A stretch of DNA of 64,000 nucleotides from positions 1,008,267 through 1,072,266 of the forward strand of contig FJOG01000009.1 in assembly GCA_900073065.1 (NCBI GenBank). The letters run 5' to 3'. Source of the DNA: Phialocephala subalpina (lineage: Eukaryota; Ascomycota; Leotiomycetes; Helotiales; Mollisiaceae). Of the stretch, positions 45,103-55,604 are shown piece by piece. How positions within the stretch are numbered: the first letter of the stretch is position 1; every line of letters starts with the position of its first letter. The translations under genes were made by a program, and so were the position numbers. Below the pieces are notes generated by a model that was not told the origin of the DNA, did not search any database, and was given only the letters and a program-made list of their open reading frames with translations.

Positions 45103-45879
45103 ATGGCCGACAACAACGTTCCCGCTGAGCCTTCAGCGACCTCAAAACGCGCCCCCAAACCCCTCACATCCAGCAATCCCAAAACCCAATACCTCATCCT
45201 CTACAACTTCGTATCCTCGATCCTATGGCTTGTTGTTTTGGGACGAACGGTTCTGCTGGTGCCTATGCTGGGATTTTCGAGGGTGTATCCTGGTGTTGGG
45301 AAGTTCACGAAATGGACGCAGACGTTGGCTTGTCTTGAGATTGTGCATGCTGCTTTTGGTACCTTCCCTCTTCCTTCTCTTTCCCTTCCTCAATTATGTC
45401 TGCGAATCTGGGGCTATGGGATAGGAGCTAATGGCGAATCTGCAGGCGTCGTTCGAGCCCCCATCCTCACAACAGCAATGCAAGTAGCCTCCCGCCTCCT
45501 CCTTGTCTGGGGCGTCATAAACACCTTCCCCCACCTCTCCAAATCTGCTGGCTACTCCAGCATGCTGCTCGCCTGGTCCGTCACCGAAGTAATCCGATAC
45601 TCGTATTTTACTTTCACCCTCTCCGGCTTCCAACCAAAGATCATCAGCTGGTTGAGGTACAATACTTTCTATGTACTGTATCCGTTGGGGATAAGTAGTG
45701 AGTGTTGGTTGATTTATAAGGCGATTGAACCAGCGAGGGAAAGGGGTTGGTATGGGATGGCTTGGGGACTGCAATTGGTGCTGTTTGTGTATGTGCCGGG
45801 TAGCTATGTGTTGTTTACGCATATGATGAAGCAGAGGGGCAAGGTTATGAGGGGGAAACAGGTGAAGAAGGTGGAGTAG
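45103..45879 (+). CDS. phs1: Very-long-chain (3R)-3-hydroxyacyl-CoA dehydratase, Phs1/PTPLA type
   Basis: Exons 45103-45358 and 45446-45879 encode 229 residues. The 87-base intron has a length divisible by three and no stop, so an unspliced frame is also open, but the translated intron inserts a non-family loop. Six membrane segments are visible. The catalytic pair sits in LYPLGISSE, with Tyr164 and Glu171 spaced seven apart as in yeast Tyr149 and Glu156; AWSVTEVIRYSYF is the other family signature. The C-terminus ends KKVE, a KKxx-type ER retrieval signal. The enzyme removes water from 3-hydroxyacyl-CoA in the third step of each ER elongation cycle, supplying very-long-chain acids for sphingolipids. 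Confidence 0.94.
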   Translation: MADNNVPAEPSATSKRAPKPLTSSNPKTQYLILYNFVSSILWLVVLGRTVLLVPMLGFSRVYPGVGKFTKWTQTLACLEIVHAAFGTFPLPSLSLPQLCLRIWGYGIGANGESAGVVRAPILTTAMQVASRLLLVWGVINTFPHLSKSAGYSSMLLAWSVTEVIRYSYFTFTLSGFQPKIISWLRYNTFYVLYPLGISSECWLIYKAIEPARERGWYGMAWGLQLVLFVYVPGSYVLFTHMMKQRGKVMRGKQVKKVE

Positions 45880-47143
45880 GGAAGGGTTGGGTGTATAATG
45901 GTTTGATGGGTTTTGATGTGGCATAGATTGGGGAGTCGAGATATAGAAGCGATGACTGTATACGGCATGTGGCTTCTTGTATTGATAATATAGGGTATGG
46001 GGGGAGAATCCTTAGAATGAGGCATGAATTACGGCATTCGAAGCTCTTGAATGATGCGAATCAGCTGGAACATCTAAGTGCTATAAGTGCTTGGTGAAGT
46101 TCCCTTGGGTATCTATTTGCCAAATGCTTTGATCCACGAGTACCTGAATCTAGAACACTACTTTCCCCCTCTAAATGTCCTGGATAGCCTCGGGACAATG
46201 AAGAAGCATTCTGGAAAATGCTGAATTATCTTGAAAATGTATTGATGTATCAATGCAAATATGCGAAAATACTGAGTAGAATTTCACCTTAGGAACCTTG
46301 ATCTGTGAGTTCATAACTCCAGAATACTACTTTTAAGCTCCAAATGTCCTGAATAGCCGTGGGACAATGGGAAGGCACCGATGTGAAACTACTCTTGAAT
46401 AGTAGAAATATTTCACCTTTGTAATTTTAGATTATTCTATTTATAAAATGGAGTTTACAATTCTAGCCTTTCCAAATGTCTTGGAAAGCCATGGGACAAT
46501 GGAAAAGCAGTTATAAAGGATGCTCAAATGTATTGGAATTGCTTTAAAAGTACCCAATAAAATTTTACCTCAAGACTTTGATACTTTATTCTAAGAGTTT
46601 ATAAGTCTAGAATATTATTTCTATACTTAAAAGTTCCCAATAACTATGGGACAATGGGAAATACCTCGTCCAAAACAAGTAAACTTTATTTCTGAGATAC
46701 TTTGAAGGATAGAAAGAAAGGAAAGTATTTTACCATCCAAATACTTTGAAATATAAGAGGAAAAGAATATATCTTATTATCCTATAAGTTTGAGAACATT
46801 CAAAACCTTAGATAGAAATGATCTTTCTTTGAAATCACGTTCACATTCTATCACATTTCAAATCACGTCTTGGGAAGAAATGGTTTCATGCAAAATTTTC
46901 ATTGTTCTAAACTAGGGAGAACAATGCAAGACTCATCGCAAAGACTATGGTATGAGAAGAGAAAACAAGAGGTTGTGTCAGTTTTATGGAGTGAATGTGT
47001 AATATAGGTGGAAAACAACACCAAAGAGAATCCAACGCTATAATGAAAGACAGTGCCATGCGCGAAAGTACTAGATGAGAAGGAACATTCTATCCTCCCA
47101 TCCCCCCACTATCATCGCACCATCCTTCACATCGACGAAAAGT
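45880..47143. other. Intergenic, AT-rich, with degenerate repeats
   Basis: No coding sequence. It holds the GGGACAATG repeat family described separately; the rest, up to about 47050, is AT-rich. Confidence 0.55.
46125..46670. repeat. Degenerate tandem repeat, four units of about 80 bases with variable spacers
   Basis: Four diverged copies share the order CTTTGAT / AG-T-TAGAATACTACTTT / CCAAATGTCCTGGAAAGCC / GGGACAATG. The GGGACAATG anchors sit at about 46192, 46361, 46494 and 46648, so the period is 133-169 bases. The spacers are more diverged and AT-rich. Confidence 0.75.
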
Positions 47144-47351
47144 CTAAGGAATACCAGTACGCTCTTTAACCTTCTCAACAGCATGAGCAATGCTCGCCTT
47201 TCTCTCATCCTCACATCTAATCTCTGCCTTGCTTCTTCCTTCCTCTGGCTCAGTTGGTGCTGGAACCGCCATGTTTACTTTCTCCTTCGGCTTCGTGGTG
47301 GCGAAGAGAGCGAGGTCAGGGGTTGAGGCGCCGGATCGTGAGATGTTGGGA

Positions 47352-49747
47352 TCAGGGAAAGGGACGCTGCTGAAGCTGGAACGCTTGGGCAAGGCTTGGG
47401 GGGGCGGACATAGCAGGCGAGTGCATAGATGCGGATGAGTGGACAGAAGAAGTAGCACGAGATCCTCTGGATGATCTGCGCTTTCTGGCTGGTTCTGAGG
47501 AGAGGGTTCGGACGTAGCCGGCTGGGAGAGCTGGAAGTCTGGACTTCTCGGTATCATAGGCTAAAGGAACCTTGGGGACGACCTTGCGAGGCTTTGAGGG
47601 TTCGGATGTGGCACTACCGGTGCTGGTACGCTTCTTTGGGTCGGCTGGAGGTGGAGAAGGGCTACCGGGCTCGAAGAAGAGATCATCGACTGAGATAGAG
47701 CTGGTGGAGAAGGGGTCTTGAGGTGGTGTTTGTACGGCATAAGAAGTCTCGGTGTTGCTCAACAGCGAGAGTCCAGGAATTGATTGTGGAGAGGGACTGT
47801 CAGTGTCATAGGCTGACTGGACCTTCAAGGCGGGTGATGGGTGCTTAGGAGCTGGTCGTGCTGTGTCCTCAGGGTCCTCGGCCGCTGGTCGCTTTTTGAA
47901 GATTGACTCATTTGGGATGAGGGTGTGAGAAGCAGGACCATCGGAACCCATGGAGGTGTTCTTAGCGGCTGGTCGACCCTGTTGAGTAGATGGACCTGCT
48001 GGTAAGCCATCGTTGAAAGATGGAACTGGTGGGACATTGCGAGAAACACGAGCTCCTGAACCACGACCACCAGAAGAGCCACGACCAGCTGAAGGAGAAT
48101 CAGCATTGGCCATCTCAGACTCACGTCCATAGCGAGCATTCTTCGCAGAGTTATAATCGTCGAAGTTGGACATCATCTGCAATGGGCTTGGCTCATATTG
48201 CTGAGCATGAGCTCGTTGATCCTTTGTTGGAGTGGTAAACTTCAAAGGGGATGCTGGTATCGGACCACCAGGAGTCGAATGTTGTGAAGGACTAAGGGTG
48301 TGGTATGAATGACCGGGACTGGTCTGAAAGGTATACTTGTTTGCTAAAGCATGCAACTCCTCGGTTGACTCAACAGTAGCTGGCTCCTCAAGTCTAGGAG
48401 GAGAACGAAGTGGTGCTAATCGATCCTTACCGCGACGACGAGAGAAAGTACTACCAGTCGACTGTACTGAAGTGCGAGATTCGGGACGAGCACTTTCTAC
48501 TCGACCGTATTCAATTTGAGGGCCAAATGGGTCTTGCTCAGGACCATTGATTGGATGGTTGAGTGTAGGCTTTTGGAGATCCTGTTGAATAAGAGCAGCA
48601 ACTGGCAAGGAAGTAGAAGCTTGAGCTGCCTTGGCGAGTTCCTTCTTGCGAAGGACTTCAAACATAGCCTCCTGCCTTGTCATCTTCTTTGGTAGGGTAT
48701 AGACACCCATTGGTGGTAGCTTGTTGTTATTCGGTTGAGACATCGGGGGTTGTGCTACAATTGAGCTAGATTGATGGTGTTGATTCATGACAGTACTGCC
48801 GAATGAAGCATCTGATTGTTCCTGTCTCTGTCTCTTCTGAGAATTAACAGGTGATGCACCGTACGGGCGCTTTGGTGCAATGATCTTCTTTCTGCCTTGT
48901 GATGTAGAGGGCTGGTGAGTGGATGAAGCCGAGCTAGGCTTGGCGGCATATTCCGAGGTTTGTCTGTTCGATGATGGACGGCCCTCAGCTGGATATTCAC
49001 CTGAGTATGTCATCCGATTCTCGCTTGGCTTCGAATACATGCCGTGATCATCCGCGTCGTCTTCAACATACCCATCCCATCGACTCTTATTAGGGTATTC
49101 GTCAAGCTCATAGTTCATCATGTCGTCTCTAATCGATGTAGGAGCGGCAGAGGCAAAACTGTGAAGAGAAGCATGGTTGTTGTCTGATGTATGAGCAGGG
49201 GCGACAGGGTGGGTTGATGCATAGTCTAGGATTCTCGTACTACCATCGATATCTTCGATAGGGCTGATGCTAACATCGGTCTGGGATGCTCGATCGTAAT
49301 ACATCGCAGCTTCCGTATATTCACCAACTTGTCGAAGACGGGCGAGATGGGAGGGAGTGGCCGAGCTAGCTCGCGAGGATCGTAGAGGGGTTGTGTCTCG
49401 GATCGGAGCGAGAGGACCAGAAGCTGTAGCCGTGGAAAGGGGCTTGCATCTGTATTAGTCTTGCACAATAAAGTCGCAGATGATAGACATACCTGTTGCG
49501 AAGCGAGTTGATTTCGTTCCTTTGCTCTCTTGCCGTGGCGTTGATAATAGTGTTGGAAGAGGTTTTCTCCTGTATAAGTTCGCTTATGGATACCTCTATT
49601 ATCCAGCTCTTTTTGCATGATAGGAGCTAGATCCTCAAAGCTCATACCCGAATCCTTGATATTTTGACCAGTCGCATAGTCAGACATAGGAATGATGATC
49701 TTCTCAAAGACCTCTTCCTCGTCTGCTGTCCACAATGGAGCTCCCAT
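47352..49747 (-). CDS. Myb/SANT-like protein with disordered tail; probable frameshift near the C-terminus
   Basis: Exon 1 (49747-49493) and exon 2 (49442-47352) give 781 residues. The N-terminal 85 residues look like a Myb/SANT-type helical domain: APLWTADEEEVFEKIIIP, then HKRTYTGENLFQHYYQRHGK. I infer DNA or chromatin binding from that pattern only. The remainder is Ser/Pro/Gln-rich and disordered. Just before the stop at 47352 the frame passes a run of seven G (plus strand, 47398-47404). Beyond it another frame is open to 47144 and reads as normal protein (DLALFATTKPKEKVNMAVPA, ending AHAVEKVKERTG). Losing one base of that run would join the two. Either the gene is broken, the assembly has an indel, or a weak-donor intron of about 62 bases removes the region. 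The true C-terminus is therefore probably at 47144. Confidence 0.65.
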
Positions 49748-49796
49748 ACTAACAGTTTATGGTCGCGGCTAGATGTTGTTGATAGATCAGATCTTG

Positions 49797-50215
49797 ATAT
49801 TGTCCTCAAAGGTGTAGAGGATCAGAGAAATGCTGACGCGTACGAAAGGCTGTCCCCCTTGACGGTGGAAAGACCAGAAGAAAGGATGATGCGCACCGAA
49901 TGCTGTTCTCCGTAGCGGTGGAAAGAGCAGAAGAAAGGTTGACACGGAACGAAGTTTGTTCTCCTTGACGGCGGAAAAACCGGGGGAGATGTCGATGCGT
50001 ACCGAGGATTCTTCTCCTTGAAAGGGGTACAGGTCAGGGGGAATGCTGATGCTCACCAGAGAGTTGAGGAGTAATGGCCAGAAGGAAATGTTGACGCCCA
50101 CCGAATGTTGTTCTTCTCAAGGTGCAAAGGCCGGGAGAAATGCTGACGCCAATGCGCGTATCAAAGATCGTTCTCCTCAAACGTGTAAAGGATAGAAGCA
50201 ATGATCGCAAGCACC
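49797..50215. repeat. Degenerate minisatellite, about eight units of about 53 bases
   Basis: Units start with TTCTCCTTGA-like sequence and run through GGTGGAAAG-CCAGAAGAAA to TGATGCGCACCGAATG. Unit starts are near 49801, 49852, 49906, 49959, 50012, 50065, 50111 and 50171. Copies are clearly diverged. The array lies just upstream of the Myb-like gene's start codon (49747), in its promoter or leader. Confidence 0.8.
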
Positions 50216-51752
50216 CTTGCGATGAGTGCTGCAAGCAAGTGGTGTTGTATTTGTATGTGATCAGAGGCGGAGTGTTTGTCGTTGTTGATAAAAGAAAGTT
50301 GGTTCCAGAGCGGAGGACGAGATTTTATATTCGTAGGTGCGATGGCTAAGACGAGGCTGAAGACGCTAGTGCTACGCGATCAGACAAATCGAACGTTTGT
50401 AGTGAATAGGCATTGTATTCCGTCATCCGAAGTATGGTCGGAGTACTTGTAGAAAGTTGAAGTTGGCGGCAGAACCAGATTTTATAGATGCATGTCCAGC
50501 TACCACAGTGCTTCCGCAAGTAATGAGACAAAACCAAACATATGCGGTGCAATAGAAAGCAAGCTGCTGAAGTCAGCCGGCAGTGGATAAGACAGATGAG
50601 TTCATTTGACAACGAAGTTGTGGATGACAACGGAAAATATGCACGTTTGACGAATATGGAACCAGATATATACACAAAGGGAGCAGCTGTATTTGTAGTT
50701 CTACCATTCCAGCTTTCAGTTCTCTCCTGGAATTATCTGAAATTCTTTCTTTGCACATATGATAACATTTCGACCTCCATGCTTTTAGGAAGAGTCGGGC
50801 TTCAAGGAAGGCTATCAAAACATGCTTCGCTCGGTCAATCGTTGGATGTCAACTTCGAGAATCATGAATCAATCATGCGCATGACACCTCGCTCGACTCC
50901 GAGACATTGTGACTTGCTTTAAGCAAAATATTGTCCGGAATCTGATACGAAATCGTAAGCAGAAAAACATGAAGATATGGTCAGGACGTTGGGCCTCGAC
51001 TGAAGGCTGTGTATGTCATTGGCCTGTACTACAAGAGACTCCAAGCAGTGGGAACGCCTGAGATATGGCTGTTCTTTCGATGACTCTGAATGTTGGTCAA
51101 TGCTGGCTGGCATGGGAGAGTCGAAGTGAGGTGTGAGGTCAAGAAACGGTCGTGATGTGGCACAAGCGCTGCTCCACATACATTGCTTGGCAAAACAAGC
51201 TCCCGTAGCTTGCCTTCCGCACCTCACTTCAACACCTGCTTCACGTTTTCTATTGCAGCCCAGAATCAAGAGATGCAACCATCATGTCTCGCATACTGTC
51301 GCAATTATAGTATACTCCATGCACGGTAGGAGTCTCTATCACATTCTCGTCACATTCTCAAGCCACAGGTCCCATCACATCGCCATTGGGGTCCGAATCT
51401 GGGGTCACGGTGAGGCAGTGTTGCCTTGGTGGCTTGAGCTGAACAACAAATTGACAAGAACTCCTTCTTTACTCTTCCATAGACCATCAGGTACACCGAC
51501 ATCATAGGTGATGGATCGAAGATCTCAAAGGGCGGGACCTGCTTCTGGCTATGGGGTGTTATAAGAGCAACTTGCTACCCCTCAGTGCGTTCGAAATACT
51601 AACCCGCCCAACCTTCGCTTCATCCCAGCAGCTCTCAAGACTCTGCCAGGTTCCCAGCCTTGCTCTCTTTCGACATCTCTCACTTGCAGTATTCGTCCAG
51701 AATCTCGGAGAACTCGCAGATCAGACCAATCCCTCACGGAACCACTGCAAAA
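50216..51752. other. Intergenic, no gene seen
   Basis: Frames of up to 126 codons (50542-50922 plus) exist but show no domain, signal or splice context that would support a gene. Confidence 0.4.
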
Positions 51753-52145
51753 ATGTCCAGTATCACTTCTAGACTTGCCCGCAACGGCTCTGCCATCTCT
51801 TCTACTTCCTCGAGGTATGCTAACCACATCACCGTCGCCAATTGTGCTCTTTCTAATTATTTCTGCAGCTCCGTTGATACCTCCTCCCACAATCACATCA
51901 TTGCCTCCCTCCACTCGATCACGAACCCCTCATGGCTCCAAGAAGTTATGTCCAGCCAGAACCATCGACACGAACGAATTGCTGTAGGAACATTGAGTAC
52001 TGGCATGGCTGTTTTGACAGCAGAGATGATGCAAATGCACATACAGAGATCTCCTGATGTCCGAGGCATGCTGGATTGCCTCCCCGTCGCCCGTGAGGAC
52101 AATGCTGCCTTCATTGGATGGAGACAGAAGCTGGGGACCTGGTAG
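51753..52145 (+). CDS. Hypothetical small protein, two exons
   Basis: Exons 51753-51814 and 51869-52145 give 112 residues, beginning MSSITSRLARNGSAISSTSS. The 54-base intron has a GTATGC donor, a CTAAT/CTAAC branch candidate and a TGCAG acceptor; its length is divisible by three and it has no stop, so it could be retained. The C-terminal 90 residues are balanced in composition, with conserved-looking pieces (SWLQEVMSSQNHRHERIAVG, AAFIGWRQKLGTW). The N-terminus is Ser/Thr/Arg-rich and might act as a mitochondrial presequence. I do not recognise the family. Confidence 0.45.
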   Translation: MSSITSRLARNGSAISSTSSRYANHITVANCALSNYFCSSVDTSSHNHIIASLHSITNPSWLQEVMSSQNHRHERIAVGTLSTGMAVLTAEMMQMHIQRSPDVRGMLDCLPVAREDNAAFIGWRQKLGTW

Positions 52146-52996
52146 ACATCTGAGAATGCTGGCTGAAGGCACATACACGAGCGAAGGACATTTCCCTTTG
52201 AAGATTGGAATTGCATGGCGTAACTGTTATTCTCTCTACATGTTCTCCAATCAATTGCGTTTTACTGGTCTATCTTTGCATTTCCCTCACAAATCAAGTC
52301 TCCTTGTGTGCCAGTGCCGCGAGACTCGGATTCTACTTTCCTCTCCGCCACCTATTGCAACAGGGCGGTTATCAATTGTGCCAACCTCAGTAACTTGCAT
52401 TCGTCTGGCAGTTGCCGGTTCTCATTCTCTCCTCGCTTCGCACAGAGGCGAAGGCAACAAAAAGACGCTGCCATCAACACACACACCTTTAGGCTGTCAA
52501 AAATGGCAAAATAATAGAAAAATTTTGCAAGAGTTCAACTCCGATCAATTTTCATTGATCGGGGTCTAATCTCTACCACTCTGTCGACTAGACTGGATTT
52601 TCGCGGTGGCGTGCGAGGAAATGTCCTCCGGAATGGTGTATGCTCTTTCAGTTCCGGCCAGGCGTGCTATTATCTTTCCACCATAAAGCACAATTTGGCC
52701 TGAGCTACTAAGACTAGTAGCCGCCTGTTGTGCTTCGGTGCTGAAGATTTGCTTATTTAAATCTATATGCTTGAAGTCTTAGGGTGGGGACTTGATTAGT
52801 GTCAGGGAGAACTCCGCTTCGGAGCCGCCACTAGCGTGTTATTTCTCATAGCTTGGGAAGTCCCAGGTAATAGAAGTCTATTGTGGTATTCAAAGATAGC
52901 TGTCAAGCAATTTACCGCCTGCTCCAAATATGTACAAGGCGAAACCAAGCGGTCAGATCCTCCCGAAGGATAGGCACGTCAGCCTCTCTCCCTATC
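52146..52996. other. Convergent intergenic region
   Basis: Between the small plus-strand gene and the 3' end of the minus-strand acyltransferase gene. No gene seen. Confidence 0.5.
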
Positions 52997-54417
52997 TCAT
53001 ACTCTCATCCACTCCCAAGCCACTTTCGCAAATCTTTGAGATGGTATCTCAACCAGCCTGTAGAATACCTCTGCTGTTGAGATGACAGTCAGAACACAGA
53101 CAAGCAGGCAGGCAATTATAGCTTCCGTTTCCGAGGCGCCATTCTTGTGCAGATGCAAGAACAGTTTGATCCCAACTGAGTAGATAATAATACTCTGGGT
53201 AAGAAACCAAGCTATCACCCCTTCGTCAGCCAGTTCTCACCAACTCATTCACCTCAGGATAACTCACCAAAACTCCTCCTCCCAAGATACAACAACGGCG
53301 CCGAACTAAGAATGAACTGCAAAAAGTCACTCGTCTCAAGCAGACCTATCACACCCACAATCACGAAGTAGTTGTCCATCCTCGCCTGCGGCTGTCTCAA
53401 ATCCGGATCCTCATTCAATCCCGCACTCCCATACAGATCTGCATGAATCCTCAACTCTCCATCCGCCAACTCCGGTTTCCATGCTACCCAAAAGAACTGC
53501 ATCATCAATCCCACCGCTACACACACCCCATACAGTATCCAACTGGGTACTCTCCATCTCTTAGCCACTCTCAGACCTTTGAGGGATTTGAATTGGAAAT
53601 CCATATTCATCTTAACGTCAGCTAAGAGGAGGCCAGTGATCGAAAACCAAGCCCAACTCTGCACCCACCAGGCTGTGAGGATGAAGAATATCCAAGCTTT
53701 GACACGCCAAACTGGACGTGTGTAGGGAATTATCACCATGGACATAAATACAGTCCAGGACTGGCTGTAAAGGAGTGTGACGATCCATAACATCTGTCCA
53801 GGGAAAGCGCGGGAACCGGCTTGAGATGCGAAATCCCGGGGTACCCAGAAGAGGTTGAATATCGCGTTGAAGAAGCCCACGAAGCCGGGAAGGGTGTAGG
53901 GGGTTTCGATGGAGTGGTTGGATGTCAGAGTCTTGAACTCATGGATATGTTCCCTTCCTCCCGAGAAGAAGATCACAACCAAAAGCGAAGACACGAATGT
54001 CGGTATCAACAACCTAACCGAGCGGCGAAAAACCGAACTAGCGACAACGAGAGAGGTTGGCGAGCTGATGAACGGGATACTGATACATCTCGCACTCAAG
54101 ACGATGATGAATGAGTAAATCAACGAAGCGTTCCATAATAAGACCGAGAGTGTCTTTCGGAGGAATAGTTGCGTTCCTGGTCCGGAGGAGTTGTGTGAGT
54201 CTTTTACGGCGGTAGGAGTGAAGACTAGGAGGAAGGTGTAGATGAAGGCTTGGATTGTAAGGAGACCGCGGAGGCCGAGAAGGTAGTCTTGTGAGGGGTG
54301 AGTGGAGGGTTTGGTGCGGAGAGTGCGGAGTTTGAGGGACACCTTCGAGGAGATGGTGAGTTCGGGATCGGGTTCGGGGATGATGGTGTGGTGGAATTCG
54401 GGGTGGAAGGTTACCAT
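52997..54417 (-). CDS. Membrane acyltransferase-3 family protein lacking the conserved His
   Basis: Exons 54417-53268 and 53211-52997 encode 454 residues from the start MVTFHPEFHHTIIPEPD; an in-frame Met at 54513 would add 32 residues of leader-like sequence. About ten hydrophobic segments fit the acyltransferase-3 (OafA-like) fold, which transfers acyl groups, often acetyl, to extracytoplasmic glycans. The family opening is clear (YLLGLRGLLTIQAFIYTFLL), with Arg50, but the His expected eleven residues later is Thr61. The intervening loop (GSAGLNEDPDLRQPQARMDN) and final helices match the neighbouring fusion gene, so they are paralogues. The gene lies on the same strand as the glycosyltransferase, 1.2 kb downstream of it. 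It could be an acyltransferase with altered chemistry or a non-catalytic partner. Confidence 0.82.
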
Positions 54418-55604
54418 TTTGCTTTGGAGGAGAGAATACAAACGCAGATCTCTAGAAAAGATGGCTCCAGCACACGAAGATGAAAGAGAGTGGACAGTAA
54501 GTTGATACTTCACCTCTTCTCGCTCCTTTCCAACCTATCATTTCTTTTCCTCCAACGCATAACCCCCCAAATCTCTCTCCCTCCAGTTCTCGAAATATCT
54601 TCCAAGAATATCCCAAGGAAACAATCTTGCATCTGCATCGATGTCATCCCAACAATATCTTTCATTCTTCAAAAACAATAAATATTCAATATTTATGCAT
54701 TGCTAACCCGCCACCCCTCTCCCTTGGTGTTGTTTATTATTCCGCAGCTGAGGAACGCCACTAGATATCAACCCGAGAAAAGCAAATCTGGACCCCTATT
54801 TCAAGACATGGGCCCAAGACCCGAGATCTTCGTCGTCATGCCGTGAATCATGTCGTAGATGTTGCTTTTGAGCGCCATGAGGAGACGGAAGGCAACATGG
54901 TGGGACGTTATTGTGACTGCGTTATGATGGATGCACGGTTGCGGGCTCGGAGGGGAGGAGGGGTGGTATTCCGGTTGGGTGTATGCGGTGACATTCGTGA
55001 GGGTAATGGGAAGGAGATCTTAAGCTGAGGAGATATCATTTTAGGAGCTCAACAGGGAAGATGAGCATGGACGAGGGAGTTGATCGTCAGGGGAGAGTTT
55101 TCCGAGAAGGCGGGAAGATCAAGATCTGCGACGCAGGTACGGATTTAGACCGGGGAGATCCAAATTTTTGGGAATGGCTGTGCACCTAGTGCCCGAAAGC
55201 CTCACGACTGTGAGTGGATATCAGATGGGTAGCTGGGAAGAATTGGGGCATGGTACAGGAGATCTGAGATTGGAACTCGAAGTCAAGGAAAGGTTCGAGT
55301 GTTTGAATTCTCGACAACCCCGACGTATGGATTCTGAAAGCCTGAGAAGTGTGTCATAGCCAGGAACACTCAGATGGAAGAGAAAATCCGAGCTGAAACT
55401 TTTCACAGAATACAAACTTGAAGGTGCCTTGGAGGGTTTCATTATCATTATGATCATCTATGTACCAGAAACTTTGACCTCCTACCCCGAATATAAATCT
55501 ACAAATCTCCTCTTTTATCGAAACTCCGATTAATGATGGTAAAATGTATATATAAGAAGATCTGTTCTGACAAGTGATACAGTGACAATGAAATGGTGTT
55601 GAGC
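54418..55604. other. Intergenic, no gene seen
   Basis: Promoter side of the acyltransferase and 3' flank of the glycosyltransferase. No gene seen. Confidence 0.5.

Noticed and set aside
49797..50215. CRISPR-like array
   Set aside because: Units are contiguous and diverged with no unique spacers, and the genome is eukaryotic; it is a minisatellite.
50542..50922. 126-codon plus-strand frame
   Set aside because: Plausible hydrophobic patch, but no signal peptide, family resemblance or transcription context.
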